Below are positions 14,441 through 26,800 of a stretch of 64,000 bases of DNA, in pieces. Both the position numbers and the translations under genes were made by a program. The stretch comes from Phaeosaccion multiseriatum. Taxonomy: Eukaryota > Ochrophyta, other classes. Location of the stretch: assembly GCA_965112735.1 (NCBI GenBank), contig OZ218963.1, positions 2,170,001 through 2,234,000 of the forward strand, given 5' to 3'. The notes under the pieces are model-generated. The model was given only the letters and a program-made list of their open reading frames with translations. It was not told the DNA's origin and searched no databases. The number at the start of each line of letters is the position of its first letter. The first letter of the stretch is position 1.

Positions 14441-15891
14441 ATGGGAGGTGTTGCAAGCTCGGTGTGTGGCCATGGCGGATCGGGGGAGGACGAATTTCTG
14501 TGGGAGGAAAAGAAGAAGATCTTCGAGGATCGACTTGCCTTCTTCGGAGGATGGACTGTACGCGATGCCGAGCGCCTCCTCGAAAGGTGAGGTTGTGATA
14601 ATATGTGGATATAGTTAGGGCCAGAAGGTATCGGGGTCAAGGGCCACAGGCCTGCTACACAACCTATTTTTTTTTTGTCAACCTCCTCCCTCTCTCTTCC
14701 TGTTGACGCTCTCTTGCTGATTGGATGGGAGGGCCGCAGGTATCGTCTGCTTGGGAAATTTGAAGCCACTCAGGACGTCTCGGCTCAGGCAATGGCAGCG
14801 GCAAGCAGGGAGAATGACTCCAGCGAAGGTAGACGCTGCGGAGACAGAGAGAGGGGAAGAGGATGGGGTTAGTGATGTGGGTGGGGTGGCCTCAGGGGAG
14901 ATCCCTCTGATAGCATGCGGATAGAATGCGGCGGCTTTAGGTAGCTCTTGCTTGTATCGCTCTTGTTCGTTCTACTGCGCTGATACCTCGCTCTCCCTCT
15001 GTCTGCCTGATGTACAAAAGAGCGTCTGAGGAGTCGCGCGGGTGGGCTGGAGTCGGGCTGGGAAGTGGGCGAGCTTCTCCCCCAGGTAAGGAACGGGTAA
15101 AGGGCTTCGGGAGAGGGGGCAGGGAACATGAATCACGTTGAATGGAACGACTCACATCCTCTCGCCCCATCCGTTCCTGCCCCATTCCCCCCCACCCCAA
15201 AGGAGTTTTCCTTCGTCAAGACAGACTGGAGTCAGTTCTTCTCTCTGGTTCTGGAGGTGGAAGAGGAGCGCAAGCAGGAGAAAAGGGAGGCTGCAAGATG
15301 GCACGACTCCACCAGAGGATTCGCTATGCATGCAGATCAGGTCAGACCACTCACTTACTCACTCACTTCTCACTCCCTCCCTCCCTCCCTCCCTCCCTCC
15401 CTCCCTCCCTCACTCACTCACTCACTCACTCACTCACTCACTCACTCACTCACTCACTCACTCACTCACTCACTCACCCACTCACTCACCAAGGAGGAAT
15501 GAGGGACTGACGGTGATCTGTGGTGGGGTGTGCCTGCTCAATCAATTTTTAATAAATATTTGGACGTCTCGGCAAGGCGTATCACATCTCCTCTCGCCGG
15601 ATGTTGTGCTCCGTGTGTGTTGCTGATGTGTACACCCACCCCCACGCTCTTTGAAAAGAAGTGGATCTCACCGCTTCTTCTGTACCAAAGGAAACAAAGG
15701 TCGGCTCATTCAATCAATCAATACGCTTTGTGAATTGATGCATACCCTTGCCGTTCGTTCCTTCCCATCCGACGAAAGGTCAAGCGTGTGGAGATGGAGC
15801 AGTGGATGCACGGCACTGGATACAAGCACCAGTGGTATGAGATCGATCGCCACACGGACGATGAGGCCTCTGAAGAAGAGGAAGAGGAGGG

Positions 15892-15933
<42 letters not shown>

Positions 15934-18900
15934 CGGCGATGACGACCAACAGGAGGTAAAGTTGAGGCATGCAGGAGAGACAGACAGCAAAGCACGCAAG
16001 AAGGTGTGGTTGGTTGGGACACGGGAAGCAGACAACGAAGGAAATCATGGCTGATCATGTGTATTGCCGGCTTTGAAATTGACCCCCCCCCCCCCCTACA
16101 TCCGCATCTGTGTGCATCCATACGTGTGATGTCCCTCTACAACAGGCTAGCGCGATGCGGGGGGCTCATTCCAAACGACAGCAGCAGGAGGAGAGAGAGC
16201 GTGAGGCAGAGGCGGAGAAGAGTCAGGCAAGTGAACGCCCCCCAACTGGGGAGTGAGGGAATCGACCTGGGGCGGGGAAGGACGGGCCGCTTCACGTTAC
16301 GCTATAGCTTGATAGTCAGCCACAGAGGAGGAGGATCCCCCCTCGGTATTGAAAGGCAGGATGTAGACCTTTCCCCCTCCGATTTTATACATGCTCAGGG
16401 TGCTGTGGCCCTCTCTTTTGGGCCTCTCGTTCTTTTCGGGCTTCTCAGTACTATTATTGGGCCTCTACAACCCCACACCCCCCACCTTCTCCTCCCTCTC
16501 TCCCATTTCTTCCTTTTTGTCTTTCTCTCTCTCTCTCTGTCTGTCTCTCTCTCTCTTCGTTCTTCGTTCCGTGCGCGCAGTCTTTTCGTCGCCCTCCCCC
16601 ATCCTGTGATCCTTCCTGTGTGTCCCCGGTTTTCTTCGGGTATTCCTTCATCAAAGAGAAGCAAGTCAAGGAGCGAGCGCAGAGGGAGGCCCGGGAGAAG
16701 CAAGACCGCGAGAGCCAGGTGCGTGGGTGCGTGGGTGCGTGGGTGCGTAGCGTGGCGTGCGGCTCGTCCTCTTCCCGGCGGGGAATGGCAGAAGGAAGGG
16801 GTTTTGCTTGGTTGCTTGCTTTGTTGTGTCGGATTTTTTTTGGTCACTAAGTGTGACCTTCCTCCTCTCTCCGCCCCTCCCTCCCTCCCTCCCCCCGACG
16901 ACTCTATTGCCGCACACACAGGTGGTCCGCACGGTTAGGGCCCGTATCAAGGCTAAGCTCGAAAAGCTTAAAGTGTGAGTGCGTGTGATTCTGAATCTTG
17001 AGTGTTAAGAGTGAGCGTTTCTTTTCTCTCCGTACTCCATGCCTCCATCTCTTCTACCTCTCCTCCGTGCCCATTCTCACCAACCTCTTCCACGCGTAGT
17101 TCTTAGGTTGATTCCTGTAATATATTTCCCCCTTCCACCCTACCTCACCTGCCCTTCCACCCCCTCCTTGCTCTGTGCATCCTCAGAGACGCCGGTGCCC
17201 GTCGAGAGGCCCGACGCTCGAAGCTGGAGCAGACCAGGAACGAGCAACGCGTAGCCAAGGCCAGGAGGAAACAGGACCTTGACATGGCGAGAAAGGTCAG
17301 GCAGGAGGTGGCAGATGATGGAAGATGGTGGCAGATGGCATGGCAGATGGTGGTTGGCACGGGATACACGGGATACAGCCGCGGCCCTCTGAATTTAGAG
17401 GAGTATGGGTATTTGAGAGGGATCACTGCCTGGGCATAGTGAGAATGCCTCAATGCAGGGGCATGCAGGCAGACCTTCATAGCGGGGTAGCGGCGGGCAG
17501 CACATTGCAAGCCCTCACAACTGTCCTCAGAGAAAGAATGTGTGGTGTGCAGCTTACAGCTATCTATCCATCTATCCATCCATCTATCTGTCTTTCTATC
17601 TATCTATCTATCATCTATCTATCATCTATCTATCTATCTATCGTGCTTAACATCCATGTCGTCCTACGCTCACAGTCTATGTTGTCGATCCTGCTGAACA
17701 TTTCTTTCTGTCCATCTGTCTATCGTGCGGAACATGTCTGTCGTACCGTGGTCTCAGGTGATGCCTCCCAGCGAGTTTCGTGACGTGGAGCGCCAGTGGG
17801 AGGCAGACGAGGCGGCAGTGAAGCTTGCTCAGAGGTATACCATACCACCCCTTTCTCAGCCTCAGCAGTCCCCCATCTCTCTCTCTGCCTTTCAACTCCT
17901 CTCGACACTCTCCATATCGGCTTATCAGCTGCCCTTCCCCCTCGCTCTGCCCTTTTGCCTGCACCCCCTCACTATCGCCTCAACCCCTCCTCTGAGCGCT
18001 TCACTCTTCTCAAGTCTCGTCTTCTCCCCTACTCTCACGCCTCCTTCGCTCGGCCTCTTTCTACCTGCGTATTGCATTGCAGTAATACAAAGTTCAGAAC
18101 CACATCCCACTCCCCTTGCTTACTCATTCCCTCTCTCCCCTCGCTCCCCTCCCCACTCTCTTGTTCCAAACATTGTCTCTCTCTCTCCTCGCTCCCCTGC
18201 CCCTCCCCTCCATTCGCTCGCCTGCGGCACTGCTATGGAAGGGCCGAGCTGGTAGAGCGTAAGAAGAAGTTCGCACACCTCAACCGAGAGGACACCGACG
18301 AAGTCAACGCCTTCGAGCAAGCAGTAGACGAGTGGGATCGAGTAGGTAGGATGGGGTGAGGTTGGATGGGTTGCGATAGGTGGTGAACATCTCACAATGC
18401 AGCCCTGAACATCGACAGCTTAAACGGAGAGGGACAGAGTTTGAGAGTCGTCATTGTGTTGGAATCGAAGGCTCCTCTCCTCTCCTCTCCTCTCCTCTCC
18501 TCTCCTCTTCATGGCGACTATGTCCTCGATCCTCTTTCTCTTTGTTTGTGCATGTGGCTCTCTCTTCCTCCCAATTCTTCTCTCCTCCTCATTGTGCAAC
18601 CTCGTCGCTTCGTCTTTCTCTTTTGCTTTGTCGTCGGACAGAGAGCACCTCCGGGCCACGGGGGGCGGATTTGGAGCGCATTTCGCGCCAAATGGTGTGG
18701 ACAGTAGTGGAGGCGATGGCTGTGGCGGGGGACGAGCTCGAGGACACACAGGCACAGGTGCGGTGCGTGGGTGCGTGCGTGGGTGCGTGCGTGGGTGGCT
18801 GCGTGCGTGAGTGTGTGCGGGGGCGGGGCAGGGAAACGGGGCAGGGGCGAGAGGGGGAGGGAGGGTAAGGGAACAAACCTTTCTTCGAAGGGGAGGGGCG

Positions 18901-20395
18901 TTTGAAGGACATCGAAGAGGCGAGGCGGGGCCTCTGTAATAAGTATTAATAAGTAACCAAGCTCTGCTCTGTCAAGTCCATCTCCTCATCGCTATCGTGT
19001 TTGTCGCTCACCCAACAATGCCTCCCTCTCTCTCTCTCTCCCCTCTCTCTCTCTCTCTCTCTCTCTCCCTCTCTCTCTCTCGTGTAGTTGGTGGCCGGCC
19101 AGGAGGAGATGAGAAGAGAGGCAGGGGCAGGGGGGGGGGGCGTGCAAGTCAAGTCTGCCATCAATGCCTTGGAGGGACAAGTCCGAGCCAAGGAGAGAAA
19201 GGTAAGCGCTGAGTAGGTGGAGGGAGGGAGGGAGGGAGAGAGTATAGCTAGTACTCCCCTGTCTTGGCAATAGCCTCCCTGTGTACCCAGTTCTGCGTCC
19301 CTACTGCTTTCACATCTTGTCTCTTCGGTGCCCCGTACGCCTTTAAATGCTCCCATCAGCTTTAACTGACAGTCTGACACTACATCCGGCCCGATCCTTC
19401 CTACTCCCTACATACTGACCAAACCCTAATTTCACCCCTGATTCTCCACCACATACATACATACATACATACATACATACACATACACATACACACATAC
19501 ATACATGCATACATACATACATGCATACATACATACATACATACATACATACATACTTCACACGTACGTACATACATATATATACGTATGCTCACTTCCT
19601 TTTGCATGAATGGCCCGATCTTTTGTTTGCAGCTGGAAGACCTCCTGATAGAGCTGGGGGAGGCAGAGGTCCTGTTGCTGCGCGCGGAGAAGATTCGCGC
19701 AGAGGAGGACCTGATCATACCCCTCTATGCTCCGCTGGCGGCGGGTATGAGGGGCCAGGCGAGAGGGGCGGACCTTCCACCGTCAAGTGAGGGAGGAAGG
19801 AGGAGAGAGGGAAGAGGGGACAAGTGCGAGAGGAGAGAGCAAAGAGGGGATTTGCAGGAGGCGATGGTAGTAGTAGTAGTAGTTGTGGTGGTGGTGTTGA
19901 TGATGCTGCTGGTGGTGGTGGTGGTGGTGGTGGTGGTATTGTTGATGTTGCTGTTGCTGTTCTTATTCTTGTTTCTCTTCTCGGTCTCCTCGTTCTCATT
20001 CTCCGTCTCGTCCTGTGTGTCGTTCATGATACCCCCCCCCCCCAACGCACACAGGTCCTCCTGGTCCAGGGGCCTTCACCGCTCCCTTATTCGACTTGTT
20101 AACTGCTGTCGGAACGGTGGCGGAGGACCGAATGTGGGAGAAGCTCAGCTTCCTCATGACGCTCTTCGACGTCAACGACAACAAGTTTATGGATAAGGAG
20201 GAGGTGAGAGAGAAGGAAGGAAAGGGAAGGGAAGGGACGGGGGGAGGCAAGGGGGGGCTCTCCTGTTTTTTCGAGACAGATAGGTAGATAGGTAGACAGA
20301 CAGACAGATAAGACAGAAAGATGGGTAGATAGATGGATATATAGACAGATAGACAGACAGACGGATAATACAGATCGACAGATAGATAGACAGCC

Positions 20396-20450
<55 letters not shown>

Positions 20451-22424
20451 AAATACAGATAAACAGATATACACGTAGAACCTCTCAGCAGAACAGTACC
20501 AAACACGGCACAACCGCCTATCCCTGCCTGTCTGCATACTGTTGCTGAACTGTTGTTGTATTGTTGTTGTTTGAATCCTCTCTCGACATGCTGTTATGTC
20601 CACCCCCCCCTTCCCTGCCCCTGCTGTCCCGAATGAACCCTTTTCCGTAACCGTAGCCTCTTTTGTTCGTTCCTCTCTGCCCTCCCTTCCTGCTCTATCT
20701 AAAAAAGATTTGCATCCAAATGGAGACACTTGCTCGTGTGCTGACCCTGCTGGGGATGGTAGATATGCCCACTTCCTACGAGGAGGTGGAGAGCGTGGTG
20801 CTGAGAGCTTTCATGGAGCACCGCCTCGACCATCGGAAGGTACGAGGGAAGAGGGGAGGTGGGAGGATGCGTAGTAGGATGAGTAGTAGGATAGAGGGAG
20901 ATGGAGAGTGGATCGAAGCATGAGTAGCAAGTAGGATGAGTCATGTCGTTTTTGTCGTGATGTACATACCCCCAAAGTCTAGTCTGGTGGTGTGCATATA
21001 ACCAAGAGAAAATGTTTTGTTTTCGGTTTGCTTGTTTGTCTGCCCCGCCCTCCTAATTCCACCTCTGTGTCGCCTCCTTCCTCCTTCCTGCCTTACGTTT
21101 TTGTAGGGCATGACAACCTTTGAGCTTCGCAAGTGGCTTGCCACCATTGCCTCCCGAAGCCGTCCGCTTAGTGAAGTGTTCGGCGCTGACTGGAGCTACG
21201 GCCAAATGAGTACGGTCATGCGCTTGGCCATGGGGCCAGTGCATCAGATGGAGATGGGGTGAGTCATACTCATCTATACAGTGGCATTGATTGCACTTGG
21301 GGAGAGGCGTATGGGCAGGCGTGTGGGTAGGTATATGGGTAGGCATATGGGCGCGCATATAGGCGTATGGGCAGGTGGGGCCGGTGTATGAGATGGAAAT
21401 GGGGTGAGAGCTCTAGTCATGTCATACGAGTTATGTGGCATTCATGGCATTTTAGCAGGATTTTGGGTAGGAATATGGGTAGGCATGTAGGCAGGCACGT
21501 AGGCAAGGCGTGTGGGCGGACGCATAGGTAGGTGTATGGGTAGATGGGACATCGATTGCACGTGGGCAGGCAAATGACGGGGGGGGAGGGGGGCGAGGCG
21601 GCGAAGCTTCCATCCAAGGCGAGGATAGGCTGACGAGGGGAGCATAAGGAGGAAAGGAGTTTGAATATGTGTGTGTGGGGCCTTGTTGGAACTGCTGCAT
21701 TGATGGATGTGGTTGTTACGCCCCTGGGCAGGCATATGGGCAGGCACACATGTCGCCCCGCGCGCTTTGCTGGGCAACCCTCCTGCCCCCCCCGCTTGAG
21801 TCTTTTACACACACCCACCCACTCGGCTGAATACCAACATACCCGAATGAATCCGCACCGAATGCCACAGGATGATATCTATGGTCGATCTTAAGTATAT
21901 GGCCGCGCGAGACGCCATTGCCTTCAAACCGCAGCTGAAGAGCGAGGAGAAACAGCTGGTGAGGGGGAGAGGAAGGGAGAGAGGGAGAGAGGGAAAAAAA
22001 TGGTGGGAGGGGGAGGGAGAGGAAGGGGAAGGAGGGAATGAGATCGTAGGAGGGAGTGGGAGATGAAGGGGGAAGAAGGAGAGAGATCGTGGGAGTGAGC
22101 GAGGGAAACTCTAGATGAGTCTTGCCTTTTTGGAGAAGAGAGAAGGAAAACTTTCCATTCTGGTGCGCTTCTGCTTCGCTCCTCTATGCCCCGTTGTTAC
22201 GACTCAAATTTCGACTTTTAACAATTGATACTCACTTGCTTCACCCCCGGCCCCCTTCCTCCTCCTCCCTGCTCCTGCCGCAGATACACGATCGAGCGAT
22301 GTCACTGGGCGATGATGACCCCCTCAAGGCGGACTACTCCAAGTTCCTGGCCAAGAGGACGAGCACGCTTAACTCAGACTCCATTCCCCTCAAGCACGGA
22401 AACCTGGAGAACTATTGTACATGG

Positions 22425-22465
<41 letters not shown>

Positions 22466-23830
22466 TGGTGTGTGCGTGCGTGTGTCTGTCTGTGTGTATG
22501 TGTGTGCGTTCTTGTGTGTATGTGTGTGTGTGCGTGTGTGTCTTGTGTATATGGGATATCTTCTTCTTCAACTCTCACAACTCCAACGCGTCAGTCAACT
22601 TCCTCTTGACTCCTTCGTCTTCATCGCTATCTATGGGGAGTGCGAGCGCGCTAATTACCACCTCCAATCACATGCACACGCACGCAACCATATGCTTCTA
22701 AACCCCACGCACACATCAAATGCATGTCTGCCATGTACACCGCCTCTGAATGCCTACAGGGACCTCACAATGGAGCGTGTGGCTGTGAAGCTCCAGAACA
22801 TGTACAGAGGAAAGCTCGCGAGAAAGGCAGCGGAAAAAGTCGCCACCCGCCAAGCCTTCTTCGCCGCGAGGTGTGTGTGGGTCCGATCGGTCTGGTCTGT
22901 CCTGACACATCTGATTGACGGCCTGGTCTGTCCTAACCCCTCTGATGGATGGCCTGGTCTGTCCTGACACCTCTGATGGATGGCCTGGTCTGTTCTGACA
23001 CCTCTGATTGACGGTCTCGTCTGTCCTAGCACCTCTGATGGATGGCCTGGTCTGTTTTGACACCTCTGATTGACGGTCTCGTCTGTCCTGGCACCTCTGA
23101 TGGATGGCCTGGTCTGTTCTGACACCTCTCATGGGTGCCGATGTCGATGTCGAGCCTTGTGTTGTGTTGTGTTGTGTTGTGTTGTGCCCTCTTGAAGGGC
23201 TCTCCTCGTCACTGCCCAGGCGCTGCTCTATCTGTGCCGAGTCCTTCCTTCTGCGAACCTTTTTTTCTTCACAAGAGCTCCCTCTTTGTGTGTGTGCGTG
23301 TGTGTGTGCGTGTGCGTTTTTCGATAAAGTGTGTCTCCAAGGTTCAGCAACCAACACCCCCCTTAACCCTTTCTTGTCGATTGATTGAATACACAATCAA
23401 TCCAACGGTACAGAGATGTGGCGCAAATGGATGCACGCACTCGACTTGAGGCGGAATTTCGGGCCAAAGAGGCGGAGACGGGTGTGAACAGAATGAAGTG
23501 GGATGCTAAGGTGAGGGCGGGGGGGGCGGCGGAAGGAACGGGATGGACTCACTCGTGGCGACGGTGCTGGTGCATACACACACACGCACATCATCATCAT
23601 CCCCTCCCCTCTCTTCCATCCCCTCCTCTCTCTCCCCTCCCCCCCCTCCTCTCCTCTCACTCCCCTCTCTCCCCTCCCCTCCCCTCCCCTCCTCTCTCTC
23701 CCCTCCCTTCCTCTTTCTCCCCTCTCCCCCCCCCCCCTCCCACCCATCTCTCATTGTCGTTGTCTCGTTGGTCACCCCTCTCCGGCTACTGCCTCTGTGT
23801 GCCTGTCTGGTCTTTGATTGTTTATCTGCC

Positions 23831-23863
<33 letters not shown>

Positions 23864-26800
23864 GCCTGTCCGCCTGCCTGCCTGTCTGCCTGTCTGTCTG
23901 TCTACCTGCCTCTCTGTCTGTCTGACTGCCTGTCTGTCTGTTTGTCTGCCTGTCTGTCGCCATGCGGTGTTAGGTGCGGATGAGGCAAGCCAAGATGCGC
24001 TCTGCGGGAGACTTCAGAGACAGAGACGCCACGATTAGAACCATGATGGAAGGTGAGGGGGGGGGAGGGGCATCTCTCTGTCAGCTGTCAGCTCTACATT
24101 GCTCTCTGAACTCCTTGCTACTCCCACCCTCCGCTAGACTGTGTCACACATTTTTGCCCCCCCCCCCCCCCTCCTCTCAGAGAGTGTCACCGCTGCACAG
24201 GAAGGGGTGGCAGCCCGCTTCGAGGAGATTGCCAGGGAGAGAGGCTTCCTCGACGAGCCGCAGGAGGGCAAGAAGCCCCCGGCCAAGAGAGGAAAGGGGG
24301 CGCACAAGGGGCCCAGAGAGCCGCAGACAGAGGAAGTCAAGTGAGTGAGACACACGTGCCATAGTACAGTGCTGGAACCTGAAGATGCCTCACTGTTTCA
24401 CTGTCTCACTGCCTCGATGCCTATGTGTGCCTGCCCCTCTGTGTGCCGATGAGAACAGCGACGGGTTGGATGAGTTCTCTTCTCTGTCGAGCACCGTCCA
24501 AGCGCAGGCCTTGAGCACGGCGAGTCAGAAGGAGAAACTCGCCATGAACATCATGAAGAAGGACCTCGGAAACCTCAAGAATATGCTCATGGGAAGGTAA
24601 CGCACACGCACACACACACATACACAGGCACATGCACACGCGCACACGCACAACACTCGCACATGCACACAAACACAAACATACATTTAAATGACATGAT
24701 GTGGAGAATAGAGAGCCAACAAGGAGCCTACGATGGGTCCAGAGGCACCCCCTCCCCCCCCCTCCCCCCCCTTCCAAAGTCAAGTCACGGAGTTGTATTC
24801 AGTGCAGCTCAACAATCAAAAGAGCCCAAAGCTCACGCACTAGCAACCCATACTAAGCACCGTTTGTATCGCCCCTTCTCCTCGCATCCACGTGCTGTAA
24901 TTCTGCTGCTCCTGCTGCTACTGTATCACCAACTGCTCCGGTTCAGGGATGTCCTCGTGGACATTGTTGGCCCTCTCTCGACCGCGCGGAAGGACGACGC
25001 CGCTGGAGCCGTAGCTGGGACAAAGCGCAAGCGGGTGGAGGAGGTATGTTCCTTCCAGCTTGCTTGCTTGCTTTCCTTCCTTCTTTCTTTCTTTCTTATC
25101 CTTGTCATATCAGACGGCCTGCCCCCTCTTTCCCTTTTGTCATTCCGCTCTTGCATGTGTGTGAATGAAGGAACGAAACTTCTCGCTCATCTTTCTCTCC
25201 CTCTCTCTCTACCTTGGCTCGCTCTCTGAACTTGCGCGCAAAGGAGTCTGTGGCAATCAACCTCACAGCCGCTCGAGAGTCCCTCATGAGTCTGGGTCTC
25301 TTCCCTCCCGAGCTCTACAGCCACGCTGGAGAGACCAAAAGGGAGCGCTCCACTCGCATGCGATTGCGCTCTGCTGATCCGCCCTACCAGGCCTTGTACA
25401 AGAGGATCACAAATTGGGATCCCGCGCTGACCAAGGTTAAGGTCGAGGTGAGTGCGGGCATGGGGGTGGGAGGGTAGGGGGAGGGCTTCAAAAGAAGAGA
25501 GAGAGAGGACTGTGTCACGGGGGGCCGCGGGAGGTAGGCTGCCCTCTGGCTCCTCTTTTGTCTACTCTCTCAGTGTACTCTCTCGTCTACTCTCTCTACT
25601 GGGCTTTCATGTTTGCCTTTTGCAAAGGGCAGCATGTTGTTGCCGTGATTGATTGACGGTGCTCTCCCGCCTTTGCCCTTGTCTCTTTGGGCTTGTTTCC
25701 ACTTCGACGCAAACGGTGGGCCACGAATGCCCCCATCTCTCTCTCTGCATGTGTGTGCGTGTGTGCGTGTGTGCGTGCGTGCAGGAGCTCTTGCTGGAGC
25801 TGCCGTCCAAGCGATTGCTCATGAGCTACGTGCAGGGCTTTCTGGACAGAGCGCACCCCCCGGGGAGCATGACCGATCTGTTGCATGACTTGCGGGTACG
25901 TTGGTTGTAATCGTCTCGTCTCACCAGTCCTTATGTCTGAACCAGCCTCTGCCGTCCGTCTCGTCTGATCCTCTGAACCCCCGCCTTTATTGTTTGCATC
26001 CTTACTTGTCTTTATGTGTCCATATCCCACATTGGCCGGTGCTGTTGTCGTGCTTAGTAAAAGCCGCCCTCTCCACCCCACCCCCCTCCTCCTCCTCCTC
26101 CTCCTCCTCCTCCTCCTCCTCCTCCTCCTCCTTAAAAGGACCATTTTGGGATAGTGCGAAGCGCGGACAAGCTTGCCGAATATCTCGTCAACGTTCTTCA
26201 GTCCGACGTTGAGTTCGGCATTGTCCGTCAGAGTCTGGAAGAGCTGCAGGTGAGAGAAAATGGCAACGAAGAAAGGCTTGTTGAGTAGCAGCTTCTCTTT
26301 CTCACCATCTTCGATCTGCTTTGTCTCATTTATCTATTCCATCCACCTTCCCACCCACCCATCCACCCATCCATCCATCCACCCATCCACCCATCCACCT
26401 ATCCACCCACCCATCCATCCATCCTTCCATCCCTCCCTCCGGTGCCATCCCCCCCCCCCCCTCTCCCCACCAGGGCCAGCAAGTAGTGGTGCTGAGGCGT
26501 CTGGTGCATGAGGAAGCAGAGGCAGGGAGGGAAGAAGCTCGGAAGGACTATGCAAGAATAGAGACCCTGGCGGCTGTACAAAAGGTTTCTGTGAAGGACA
26601 TGGAGATGCAGCAGGTGGAGAAGCACAAGGAGGAAGTGGAAAAGAGAGAAAAGAGTATAGCGGGTAAGTAAGTGGAGGAGAAGATGGAGATGGGGCAGAT
26701 CAATTCGAGGGGTGGTGGGGTAGGGTAGTGGTGACGTTGTGTGGTGTGAGGAAGGGCACATACCGCCTTTCCCTCTCCTCCTCGGTCCCTTTTGTCCGGG

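Larger units (their letters stand above)
14441..22426 (+). other. Giant gene block A: N-terminal coiled coils and EF-hand (exons 1-19, residues 1-728)
   Basis: Exons: 14441-14586, 14740-14828, 15021-15085, 15203-15340, 15779-15955, 16146-16226, 16581-16718, 16922-16974, 17187-17295, 17758-17834, 18242-18345, 18642-18757, 19088-19201, 19633-19744, 20055-20203, 20708-20839, 21107-21258, 21871-21958, 22284-22426. The start MGGVASS fits the N-myristoyltransferase consensus (Gly2, Ser/Ala at 6). Exon 5 encodes a run of 14 Asp. Exons 6-14 are Lys/Glu/Arg-rich coiled coil. Exon 15 ends in the calcium loop [12 protein letters not shown] with canonical D1, N3, N5, D9 and E12. Exons 16-17 may hold a degenerate second EF-hand. 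The intron after exon 6 has a GC donor (gcaagt). The start of exon 7 is uncertain (16581, or a later acceptor near 16662). Confidence 0.65.

Noticed and set aside
14191-14769. 192-codon minus-strand frame
   Set aside because: Antisense to exon 1 and its flanks of the giant gene, with no recognisable features.
22889-23136. CRISPR-like regular repeat
   Set aside because: Units are head to tail with no unique spacers, in an intron of a eukaryotic gene.
22716-23396. 226-codon minus-strand frame with [11 protein letters not shown]-type repeats
   Set aside because: It is the 31-bp minisatellite read in one frame. 31 is not a multiple of three, so the apparent repeat protein is a by-product; it also crosses a real exon antisense.
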